From NCBI RefSeq assembly GCF_007830735.1, contig NZ_VLLN01000010.1, positions 80,679-144,678 on the forward strand: DNA of 64,000 bases. The letters are read 5' to 3'. The DNA is from Geobacter argillaceus. Lineage in GTDB: Bacteria; Desulfobacterota; Desulfuromonadia; Geobacterales; DSM-12255. Below, piece by piece: positions 55,786 to 63,922 of the stretch. Positions within the stretch are counted from its first letter, which is position 1. Every line of letters starts with the position of its first letter. Under the pieces are notes generated by a model that ran no database searches, was not told the origin of the DNA, and worked only from the letters and a program-made list of their open reading frames with translations. The translations under genes and the position numbers were made by a program.

Positions 55786-56781
55786 ATGACCCCTGTCCCC
55801 TCACTCCTCACTCCTCGCTCAAAGATCTACGTTGCCGGTCACCGGGGTCTGGTCGGGTCGGCCATCGTCCGGAAACTCCGGGACGATGGATACGATAACC
55901 TGGTGCTGCGGACCAGCAGCGAGCTGGACCTGCGCGACCAGCGGGCCGTTGCCGCGTTCTTCGCTGACGAACGTCCGGAACATGTCTTCCTGGCAGCGGC
56001 CAAGGTGGGCGGGATCGTGGCCAACAACAGCTTCCCGGCCGACTTCATCTACGACAACCTGATGATCCAGACCAACGTGATCCACCAGGCCCATCTCCAC
56101 GGGGTGAAAAGGCTCCTGTTCCTGGGAAGCAGCTGCATCTACCCCAAGCTCGCCCCCCAGCCGGTCAGGGAGGAGTACCTTCTCACCGGCCCCCTGGAGC
56201 CAACCAACGAACCGTACGCCGTGGCCAAGATCGCCGGGCTGATCATGTGCCGGTCCTACAACCGCCAGTACGGCACCCGATTCCTGGCGGCAATGCCGAC
56301 CAACCTGTACGGACCAAACGACAATTTCAATCTGGAAACCTCCCATGTCCTGCCGGCCCTGATCAGGAAGTTCCATGAGGCCAAGACGACAGGTGCGCCC
56401 ACGGTCACGGTCTGGGGAACCGGCGCACCATTCCGGGAGTTCATCCATGTGGACGACGTGGCCGATGCCTCACTCTTTCTAATGACGCTTCCGGAAGATA
56501 CGGTCTCCTCACTCCTCACTCCTCACTCCTCACCGGGGTTCGTAAACATCTGCACCGGCGAGGAGCTTACCATCCGGGACTTGGCTTTACTGGTGAAGGA
56601 GACGGTCGGCTATGCCGGGGAACTGGTCTTCGACAGTTCCAAGCCCGATGGCACCCCCCGCAAGCTGTCCGATCCCGCCAGGCTGCAGGCGCTCGGCTGG
56701 CGCCACCGGATTGGGCTTCGCGAGGGGCTGGCGGATACCTATCAATGGTTTCTGGCTAATCAACAGGCGTTCAAGGGGTGA
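55786..56781 (+). CDS. fcl: GDP-L-fucose synthase with two repeat-coded inserts
   Basis: 331 residues from ATG 55786 (GAGGAA six bases upstream). The SDR fold has VAGHRGLVGSAI, SSCIYPKLAPQP and the YxxxK motif EPYAVAKIAG; GDP-fucose epimerase/reductase as in WcaG. Residues 4-12 come from TCACTCC words (55797-55820) and residues 241-250 from an in-frame run of TCCTCAC words (56505-56534), just before the conserved segment FVNICTGEELTIRDL. Both inserts are in frame; the second one lies in a loop that is variable in the family. Function is probably retained. Confidence 0.95.
   Translation: MTPVPSLLTPRSKIYVAGHRGLVGSAIVRKLRDDGYDNLVLRTSSELDLRDQRAVAAFFADERPEHVFLAAAKVGGIVANNSFPADFIYDNLMIQTNVIHQAHLHGVKRLLFLGSSCIYPKLAPQPVREEYLLTGPLEPTNEPYAVAKIAGLIMCRSYNRQYGTRFLAAMPTNLYGPNDNFNLETSHVLPALIRKFHEAKTTGAPTVTVWGTGAPFREFIHVDDVADASLFLMTLPEDTVSSLLTPHSSPGFVNICTGEELTIRDLALLVKETVGYAGELVFDSSKPDGTPRKLSDPARLQALGWRHRIGLREGLADTYQWFLANQQAFKG
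55797..55820. repeat. TCACTCC word repeat in the start of fcl
   Basis: CCCTCACTCCTCACTCCTCG is the reverse complement form of the GTGAGGA words, coding for the N-terminus of Fcl. Confidence 0.8.
56505..56534. repeat. TCCTCAC word repeat inside fcl
   Basis: TCCTCAC words repeat four times in frame, coding [10 protein letters not shown], between the substrate-binding half and the conserved VNI(C)TGEE segment. Confidence 0.85.
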
Positions 56782-56783
56782 TC

Positions 56784-58073
<1,290 letters not shown>

Positions 58074-58092
58074 CAAGGCGGTAAGGAGAGAA

Positions 58093-59121
58093 ATGAATAC
58101 CTCTAAAACTGCGCAAAAAATTCTTGTGACCGGCGCGGCCGGGTTCATCGGCAGCCATCTAAGCCAGCGCCTGCTGGCGCGTGGCGATGTAGTTGTCGGC
58201 CTGGATAACGTCAATGACTACTACGATGTCCGCCTCAAGCTTGACCGGTTGAACCTGCTGGAACCGGAAAAGAATTTCCGGTTTATCAGGATGTCACTGG
58301 AAGAGCGGGATGGGATCGCCGACCTCTTTGCCCGGGAACAGTTCGACGTGGTGGTCAACCTGGCGGCCCAGGCCGGGGTCCGCTACTCCCTCCAGAACCC
58401 CCACGCCTACATCGACAGCAACATCGTCGGCTTCATGAACATCCTGGAGGGGTGCCGGCACAACGGGGTGAAACACCTGGTCTACGCCTCCTCCAGCTCT
58501 GTCTACGGTGCCAACACCCGGATGCCGTTCTCCATCCACCACAACGTGGACCATCCGGTGTCGCTGTATGCCGCCACCAAGAAGGCCAACGAGTTGATGG
58601 CCCACACCTACTCAAGTCTCTACAACCTGCCGACCACCGGCTTACGGTTCTTCACCGTCTACGGTCCCTGGGGCAGGCCGGACATGGCCCTGTTCCTCTT
58701 TACCAAGGCGATCCTGGAGGGGCGGCCGATCGACGTGTTCAACCATGGAAAGATGCAGCGGGACTTCACCTACGTTGACGACATCGTCGAAGGGGTCATG
58801 CGGGTGACGGACAACGTGCCGGTGCCCAACAGCGGCTGGAGCGGCGATACCCCGGATCCGGGAACGAGCTATGCCCCGTACCGGATCTACAACATCGGCA
58901 ACAATAGCCCGGTGGAGCTGATGCGTTTCATCGAGGTGCTGGAGGAGTGCCTGGGAAGGAAGGCGGAAAAGAACCTGCTGCCGATCCAGGCGGGCGACGT
59001 ACCGGCCACCTATGCGGACGTGGACGACCTCATGCGGGATGTGGGGTTCAAGCCTGCCACCTCCATCGAGGAGGGGATTCGTCGGTTCGTCGAGTGGTAC
59101 CGGGGCTATTATGGATGTTGA
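58093..59121 (+). CDS. UDP-uronate/UDP-glucuronate 4-epimerase-like protein
   Basis: 342 residues: [51 protein letters not shown] (catalytic Tyr-Lys) and [16 protein letters not shown]. The last motif and the [14 protein letters not shown] stretch fit the CapI/LspL UDP-glucuronate 4-epimerases. It would convert the product of the preceding dehydrogenase or UDP-GlcA. It overlaps the MNT-HEPN fusion gene by 11 bases; this links the array to the operon end. Confidence 0.88.
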   Translation: MNTSKTAQKILVTGAAGFIGSHLSQRLLARGDVVVGLDNVNDYYDVRLKLDRLNLLEPEKNFRFIRMSLEERDGIADLFAREQFDVVVNLAAQAGVRYSLQNPHAYIDSNIVGFMNILEGCRHNGVKHLVYASSSSVYGANTRMPFSIHHNVDHPVSLYAATKKANELMAHTYSSLYNLPTTGLRFFTVYGPWGRPDMALFLFTKAILEGRPIDVFNHGKMQRDFTYVDDIVEGVMRVTDNVPVPNSGWSGDTPDPGTSYAPYRIYNIGNNSPVELMRFIEVLEECLGRKAEKNLLPIQAGDVPATYADVDDLMRDVGFKPATSIEEGIRRFVEWYRGYYGC

Positions 59122-59809
59122 AAGGATAATCGGGGAGGTCAGACAGATTATCCTCCGCCATGCCAGACCCGAGCGGATCTGGCTCTACGGTTCGCGGGCC
59201 ACGGGCGAGGCTTCCCCGGCCAGCGACATCGATATTGCCTATGACGACAAGGAATTCAAGGAATCGTGGCTCATTGAGGAGGAGGTTGAAAAGCTGCCCA
59301 CGCTCCTGAAGATCGACGTGAAGAACATTGCCCAAACGGAAGAGCGATTCCGGCAACGGATCTTCGCCACCGGTAGGGTCCTTTACAGTGCCGACAAGAA
59401 ACTCCGCTTTGAAGACGGACTCTACAATTACCGTCGCGCACTCGATCGGTTTCGCGAAGCCCTTGATCGGCGGGAAACCTTGGAGCGTGAAGGGTTTGGT
59501 GATATCTTCCTCGACCTGGCGGTCAAACGTTTCGAGTTTACCTACGAAATGGCCTGGAAGGCGATTCGGCGATGTCTTGATTTTCTCGGCGTGGAGGCGA
59601 AGTATCCCCGTGCCTGCTTCAAGGAAGCATACGCCATTGGTTTGCTCACCAATGAACCTGTCTGGCTGGAGATGATCGAACAACGCAATCTGACCAGTCA
59701 TGTCTATAACCAGGAAGAGGTCCGCGGCATCTTGATCAGGCTCGACGACTATCGGCGGAATTTCGACGAACTGCTGAACCGGCTTGATGAGAAGCTGAGG
59801 GAGTGTTGA
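59111..59809 (+). CDS. MNT-HEPN single-chain fusion (HI0073-HI0074-like), module A
   Basis: 232 residues from ATG 59111. The N-terminal half (1-95) is a minimal nucleotidyltransferase with [15 protein letters not shown] (GS at 27-28; Asp39, Asp41; third acid near 69). The C-terminal half (100-232) is the HI0074-type substrate-binding HEPN domain: [16 protein letters not shown], then RNLTSHVY with R192, H197 and Y199, the RX4HXY pattern. In HI0073/HI0074 these are two genes; here one chain. A linker with [14 protein letters not shown] joins them. Confidence 0.85.
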   Translation: MDVERIIGEVRQIILRHARPERIWLYGSRATGEASPASDIDIAYDDKEFKESWLIEEEVEKLPTLLKIDVKNIAQTEERFRQRIFATGRVLYSADKKLRFEDGLYNYRRALDRFREALDRRETLEREGFGDIFLDLAVKRFEFTYEMAWKAIRRCLDFLGVEAKYPRACFKEAYAIGLLTNEPVWLEMIEQRNLTSHVYNQEEVRGILIRLDDYRRNFDELLNRLDEKLREC

Positions 59810-59937
59810 ACCCCGATTGCGTGGGGGGTGTCATCAACCTGTGACACCGTCACCTTGGGTTATCGGGTAAGGGAAGGGTAACGGAAGAGGAACATGTGCA
59901 GGTCAGGTGTTTCGTATATTGTCTCTCGAACTCCTTT

Positions 59938-60005
59938 CTGGAAATAGGATAGAGTTTCGCGGGCCGGAACGGCCGAAGAAGTTTATAAATATGCCTCTTC
60001 CAGTT
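59938..60005 (+). promoter_or_regulatory. Shared upstream element, copy 1 (before module B)
   Basis: Core CTGGAAATAGGATAGAGTTT then hairpin GGCCG-gaa-CGGCC (59962-59974) and AAGAAGTTTATAAATATG. It ends 13 bases before the module B start. Copies 2 and 3 precede modules C and D. Confidence 0.75.
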
Positions 60006-60018
60006 GCGAGGAACTCAT

Positions 60019-60333
60019 ATGCTGTCAAAAAAATTGCAGGGTGAAATCGTCAACCGCATTGTCGACGCGATACATCCGCTCAAAATAATTCTATTCGGAT
60101 CATATGCGTACGGGAATCCTGCCCCTGATAGCGATATCGATCTAGTAGTGGTAACGGAGACCGCACTGCCGAAACGCCAGACAAGTGTCGCCTTATGGAA
60201 TCTGCTCGGGAGCATTCCATTGCCAAAAGATATCATTGTCGCGTCCCGTGAGGAATTCGATTTTTACAGTCAAGAGGCCGGTTCGGTCATGAGGACTGCC
60301 AATGAAAAGGGCGTGGTCATCTATGCCCGCTAG
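60019..60333 (+). CDS. MNT nucleotidyltransferase (antitoxin-like), module B
   Basis: 104 residues from ATG 60019 with GCGAGGA upstream. GSYAYGNPAPDSDID gives GSX10DXD (Asp39, Asp41). It overlaps the following HEPN gene by 11 bases. In characterised MntA-HepT pairs the MNT protein adds AMP to the HEPN protein and inactivates it; whether this works here is uncertain because the partner lacks the usual RNase motif. Confidence 0.85.
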   Translation: MLSKKLQGEIVNRIVDAIHPLKIILFGSYAYGNPAPDSDIDLVVVTETALPKRQTSVALWNLLGSIPLPKDIIVASREEFDFYSQEAGSVMRTANEKGVVIYAR

Positions 60334-60730
60334 CTTTCCACGTCAGTATGAGCTGATGTATCGGAAAGGTACATCGGACCTCGCACTAGCGACCCATGCC
60401 CTTGCCATTGATGATGCAGAAATAGATGTTGAAATTATCTTCTTTCACCTTCAGCAGGCCGCGAAAAAGTACCTGAAAGCCCTGTTGTCGTTTCATGGTG
60501 TTCATTACGAGAAAATCCACGATATTCGTCGCTTGATCGAACTCTGTCAGGTTAATTCAATAGAATTGCCGGATCATACCGAAAAACTTATTGATCTCAA
60601 CCCCTTTGCGGTTGAAGGGCGATATGCGGTTATCGCAGATGATTTGTACGATGCTCAGGTATTCATTGATCTCTTGCGGAAGTTGAAAGGGTACGTGGCC
60701 ACCAGGATTGGCAACGATGCCTTGTCATGA
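60323..60730 (+). CDS. HEPN-domain protein, module B, no RX4HXY motif
   Basis: 135 residues from ATG 60323. The helical HEPN family (PF05168 type) shows in IIFFHLQQAAKKYLKALLSFHG and HDIRRLIELC. No RX4-6H motif is seen; the only matching position carries VEGRYAVIADD. It may therefore be a binding rather than a cleaving HEPN protein. Partner is the overlapping MNT gene. Confidence 0.8.
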   Translation: MPASFPRQYELMYRKGTSDLALATHALAIDDAEIDVEIIFFHLQQAAKKYLKALLSFHGVHYEKIHDIRRLIELCQVNSIELPDHTEKLIDLNPFAVEGRYAVIADDLYDAQVFIDLLRKLKGYVATRIGNDALS

Positions 60731-60794
60731 AGATTTCAGTCTCGTTTTCGACATTCCATCAGTTGGGATCTTGGAAGCCTGAAGCTATTTCTGG

Positions 60795-60897
60795 GTGGGA
60801 GCAGGTTTAAAGGCGAGGTTGAAGGAACTTGGGGAAAAATAGAGTTTCATGGGCCAGAGCGGCCGAGGACGTTGAGGAAATGAAGCTGTTCCGGTTT
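60795..60897 (+). promoter_or_regulatory. Shared upstream element, copy 2 (before module C)
   Basis: GTGGGAGCAGGTTTA (60795-60809) then the core with AATAGAGTTTCATG and hairpin GGCCA-gag-CGGCC (60852-60864), where one stem pair is broken. The order matches copy 3, and the core matches copy 1. Confidence 0.72.
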
Positions 60898-60934
60898 GTA
60901 GTGGGTCTTCGTGCAGTGAGGTGGTAACCGGTGT

Positions 60935-61216
60935 ATGAGGCTTAAGAGTTCCGAACAGGCTGCAATCCTATCTACGGTGAAATGCCTCGATACAAATGCC
61001 CGCGTGTATCTGTTCGGTTCACGCGTAGATGACGCTAAAAAGGGTGGCGATATCGATCTTCTTGTCATGTCCGACAAGCTGACCCTCGATGATAAAAGAA
61101 CTATCAAGATGAAACTGTATGAGCTTATCGGCGAACAGAAAATTGATCTTGTCCTGGCAGCAGATGATTCAGATCCTTTTGTAAAGCTGGCGCTTGAGAC
61201 AGGTGTAGAATTATGA
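60935..61216 (+). CDS. MNT nucleotidyltransferase, module C
   Basis: 93 residues. The motif GSRVDDAKKGGDIDLLV gives GSX9DXD (Asp39, Asp41) and EQKIDLVLA adds the third acid. The start ATG 60935 follows GTGTATGAG. It overlaps the HEPN partner by four bases (ATGA). Similar to module D along its full length. Confidence 0.85.
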   Translation: MRLKSSEQAAILSTVKCLDTNARVYLFGSRVDDAKKGGDIDLLVMSDKLTLDDKRTIKMKLYELIGEQKIDLVLAADDSDPFVKLALETGVEL

Positions 61217-61665
61217 CTGACCAGATGCAATTACTGTTGGTAAAGGAGTTGAAGTTACTCGATGATGCCAGGGAGGTGCTGCTCTATTCGTTCAATAAAT
61301 GCAGCGCCATTGGTATGAAGGAAGTATATGAGCCGGAAGAGCTCGAAAGTTTTGAGTCATTTACTGGCAGGTTTGCACGGCTGAGCGATATAGTGATCCA
61401 GAAAATATTTCGTGTGATAGATGAGCTGGACTTGGACGCACAGGGCACGATCAGGGACCGGATCAACAGGGCGGAGAAGAAAGGACTGATCGTCAGTAGT
61501 GACGTTTTTGTTGAGATTCGCATGGTCAGAAACGATATAGCACATGAATATCTTCCAGAGGCAATTCACGACATATTCAGGAAAGTGCTTTCGCTGACGC
61601 CAGATCTGCTGGCTGGAGTTGACCGGACTATAACGTATTGTGAAAAATATTCCAGAGGGACCTGA
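61213..61665 (+). CDS. HEPN toxin-like protein, module C
   Basis: 150 residues, all helical. RNDIAHEY has R106, H111 and Y113, exactly RX4HXY, the RNase and AMPylation motif of HepT. Segments FESFTGRFARLSDIVI and INRAEKKGLI are shared with the module D partner, so C and D are paralogous. By family knowledge it would be an RNase toxin blocked when the MNT protein modifies the Tyr; activity is inferred. Confidence 0.85.
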   Translation: MTDQMQLLLVKELKLLDDAREVLLYSFNKCSAIGMKEVYEPEELESFESFTGRFARLSDIVIQKIFRVIDELDLDAQGTIRDRINRAEKKGLIVSSDVFVEIRMVRNDIAHEYLPEAIHDIFRKVLSLTPDLLAGVDRTITYCEKYSRGT

Positions 61666-61735
61666 ACGTTCAGGTTGTTTGCGGCTGGCAGGTGGAAAGA
61701 TCGATATGCATTTGTTTTTAGCGGCCAGTTGACTG

Positions 61736-61839
61736 GTGGGAGCAGGTTTATCGACGAGGTCGTCAGCAAACTGGAAAAAAGGATAAAGTTTAGCGGGCCG
61801 GGGCGGCCGAGGAAATTGGAAAAATAAATCTGTCCAGGT
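61736..61839 (+). promoter_or_regulatory. Shared upstream element, copy 3 (before module D)
   Basis: GTGGGAGCAGGTTTA again, then CTGGAAAAAAGGATAAAGTT, the perfect hairpin GGCCG-ggg-CGGCC (61796-61808), and GAGGAAATTGGAAAAATAAA. It lies 68 bases before the module D start. Confidence 0.75.
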
Positions 61840-61880
61840 TTTTCCTTTAGTTGACAAGTAAACAACGTCACTGATGTTCT

Positions 61881-61905
61881 CACTGATTTTAGATATCGGG
61901 TGAAG
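61881..61905 (+). promoter_or_regulatory. Second shared leader before module D
   Basis: CACTGATTTTAGATATCGGG then TGAAG lies directly before the ATG 61907. A copy with one change lies at 62713-62737 before module E. It may contain the ribosome site. Confidence 0.65.
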
Positions 61906-61906
61906 T

Positions 61907-62200
61907 ATGAGACTTACCGACCAAGAACAGCAATCCATTATTGATTCCATAGTCCAATTCGACAGGAATGCAGAGATTTATCTGTTCGGTTCTCGCCTTG
62001 ATGACTCAGCAAGAGGGGGAGACATAGATATATTGATCAAATCAGACGTAATCCACAGAGATATGACGTTTCTTCTTGAAGAGGAGCTGTTCAAGCATAT
62101 TGAAGAACAAAAGGTGGATTTTGTTATAACCGGATCGGATGTTAAGGCTCCTTTTGTCAAAATGATTCTTGCCAGAGGAGCAATCAGGCTATGGCACTAG
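61907..62200 (+). CDS. MNT nucleotidyltransferase, module D
   Basis: 97 residues. GSRLDDSARGGDIDIL gives GSX9DXD; the partner gene overlaps by ten bases. About half of its residues match the module C protein by eye. GTGAAG lies just upstream of the start. Confidence 0.85.
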   Translation: MRLTDQEQQSIIDSIVQFDRNAEIYLFGSRLDDSARGGDIDILIKSDVIHRDMTFLLEEELFKHIEEQKVDFVITGSDVKAPFVKMILARGAIRLWH

Positions 62201-62649
62201 AGGATTTTGAGTATCTTGAGGAGTTTCTTGCCAAACTTAAACGAGCCAGGGAGACCCTCGAATACTCATATGAAAAGTGTCGTGCGCTGGGAGTAAAAGA
62301 GATCTACGATCTGGAAGAGCAGGACAGATTTGAGTCACTGACGTCCAAATTCGCGAGACTGGCCGACCTCATCATAAAGCAGGCAATAAAACTCATAGAT
62401 ATCCTTGATCTTGAAGAGCCGCCTGAAACTATTCGCGATGCCATAAACAGAGCCGAGAAAAAGGGGCTTGTCTCATCTTCGCTCAAGTTTGTCGAGATCC
62501 GAAAACTGCGGAACAGAATAGCCCATGAATATGCTGAATCGGATGATGATATCAAGAGCCTTTACGTCGGGGTTCTCCTGAACACGCCGCATCTGTTCGA
62601 TAGTGTCAATAGAATCATGACCTACACTGAGAAATACCGACAGTATTGA
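62191..62649 (+). CDS. HEPN toxin-like protein, module D
   Basis: 152 residues with RNRIAHEY (R107, H112, Y114), the RX4HXY motif. FESLTSKFARLADLII, INRAEKKGL and VEIRKLRN match module C. A stretch KSLYVGVLLNTPHLFD closes the protein. Same role inferred as in module C. Confidence 0.85.
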   Translation: MALEDFEYLEEFLAKLKRARETLEYSYEKCRALGVKEIYDLEEQDRFESLTSKFARLADLIIKQAIKLIDILDLEEPPETIRDAINRAEKKGLVSSSLKFVEIRKLRNRIAHEYAESDDDIKSLYVGVLLNTPHLFDSVNRIMTYTEKYRQY

Positions 62650-62678
62650 GGTTGACACTGTCTCTGAGAGGGCTTACG

Positions 62679-62701
62679 TTGAGTCACCAGTTACGAGTCA
62701 C
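62679..62701. repeat. 23-bp direct repeat, left of module E
   Basis: TTGAGTCACCAGTTACGAGT plus CAC, identical to the copy at 63639-63661. It precedes the leader of module E. Confidence 0.9.
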
Positions 62702-62712
62702 GAATTGCCGGT

Positions 62713-62737
62713 CACTGATTTTAGATGTCGGGTGAAG
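62713..62737 (+). promoter_or_regulatory. Second shared leader before module E
   Basis: CACTGATTTTAGATGTCGGG then TGAAG; one base differs from 61881-61905. Followed by GACGGGTAGCC and the start. Confidence 0.65.
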
Positions 62738-62748
62738 GACGGGTAGCC

Positions 62749-63183
62749 ATGATGACACGAAACAGCAACGAGGGTGCCCCTATTTTATCGGAGACGCCGG
62801 AAAGGCTGGCAGAACTCTTGCGGGAGGTCCTTGAAGGCGAGCCGCTGCTGGAATTTGCTGTCTTGATCGGGAGCCGAGTCGTTGACCGATCACATTCGGG
62901 GAGTGACTGGGATATTGTCATCCAGTGGCAGAGGGGAATTAGTCTGCTTGAGCAGTTGGGCCGAACCGAAACCCTGCGCCGGCAGGTGGCAGCACTCCTT
63001 GATGTAGCGGAAGCCGCCATTGACCTGATCGATCTCCCCGCAGCCCGTCTGGCCATGCGTGCCGTGGTTGCGGAAGAGGGGGTCCCGCTCAAGGGGGAGG
63101 ATAGCCTTCCCTGGCAGCATTTCCTCCGGCGAACGTGGCGTGACCTGGAAGAGCAGTACTGGGAGCAGACCTATGCGGCTTGA
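62749..63183 (+). CDS. MNT nucleotidyltransferase, module E
   Basis: 144 residues from ATG 62749 (AAGGA upstream; an ATG at 62725 within the leader is an alternative). GSRVVDRSHSGSDWD gives GSX10DXD with Trp in the middle (Asp53, Asp55), AAIDLIDL holds the third acid. It is longer than the other MNT proteins. Overlaps the next gene by 11 bases. Confidence 0.85.
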   Translation: MMTRNSNEGAPILSETPERLAELLREVLEGEPLLEFAVLIGSRVVDRSHSGSDWDIVIQWQRGISLLEQLGRTETLRRQVAALLDVAEAAIDLIDLPAARLAMRAVVAEEGVPLKGEDSLPWQHFLRRTWRDLEEQYWEQTYAA

Positions 63184-63580
63184 TCTCTATCAGGCGGAGA
63201 CGGCACTCATTGCGCGGGAGCAGACTGCAATACTCGATGAGGCACGGGCCATTCTTCTCGCCGGAAACCGTTCCCTTTCGCGCCTTGAGCGGAACGGGGT
63301 TCTGCATGCATTTCAGATATTGGTAGAAAATGCCATCGGGAAGGCAAAACAACTCCTCAAGGCAGCCGGCGAGCCGGTGCCGGTTTCTGCCTACGATGCG
63401 TTTGCAGTGCTCTGTCGCCGATGCGTCATAACCGACGCCGATCTATCGGCCTGGAATGCTGCCATAGGCCTGCGTAACCGAATCGTGCACGACTACATGA
63501 ATATTGACATGGAGTTGGTGCGTTGCGAACAGTACCGCTTTGTCTCGCGTTTTCTGGAGTCCTCGATTGTCTCCGACTGA
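63173..63580 (+). CDS. HEPN (HepT/DUF86-like) toxin-like protein, module E
   Basis: 135 residues from ATG 63173. HepT-like: FQILVENAIGKAKQLL in the middle and RNRIVHDY (R101, H106, Y108), the RX4HXY motif. This is the closest of the five to the classical HepT proteins. The MNT gene overlaps its start by 11 bases. It ends before the right copy of the 23-bp direct repeat. Confidence 0.87.
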   Translation: MRLDLYQAETALIAREQTAILDEARAILLAGNRSLSRLERNGVLHAFQILVENAIGKAKQLLKAAGEPVPVSAYDAFAVLCRRCVITDADLSAWNAAIGLRNRIVHDYMNIDMELVRCEQYRFVSRFLESSIVSD

Positions 63581-63638
63581 CCCGCACCGAGGGGCATCAT
63601 GGGATGTATCGTTGAACGTGCGATACGAAGTTCAGGGC

Positions 63639-63661
63639 TTGAGTCACCAGTTACGAGTCAC
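63639..63661. repeat. 23-bp direct repeat, right of module E
   Basis: Identical to 62679-62701, exactly 960 bases downstream. Module E with its leader is enclosed. Confidence 0.9.
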
Positions 63662-63922
63662 TGAATGATTAGCACTCCACGCTGCCAAGGCAGCGCTTTG
63701 TCAAAGAGTAACTTGCTGTTTTCCTATGGATCATTTACGGTTCCTCTGGCAGCCGGGATGAGGAGGCCGCTTTAACACTGGTGCCTTGTGCCCGTCGATT
63801 AGCATGGTCCGGGAGCTGGCGATTTTGTCATTGGTGAAGCATCTGCTATCCCGTTCAGAAGAGAGCCGTATCCGACAGTTCCCCTTTCCGGCTTGCCGAT
63901 CATTATTGCGGAGGCCGGAGTG
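63662..63922. other. Non-coding stretch before the transposase-like start
   Basis: No convincing gene. It contains a short hairpin GCTGCCAAGGCAGC at about 63680 and GC-rich mixed sequence. If the following gene is an IS110 transposase, this would be the left end and could hold the RNA that guides it. Nothing else can be seen. Confidence 0.35.

Noticed and set aside
59821..59850. Hairpin GGTGTCA...TGACACC after module A as terminator
   Set aside because: Seven-pair stem without a T-run; not strong enough to list as terminator.
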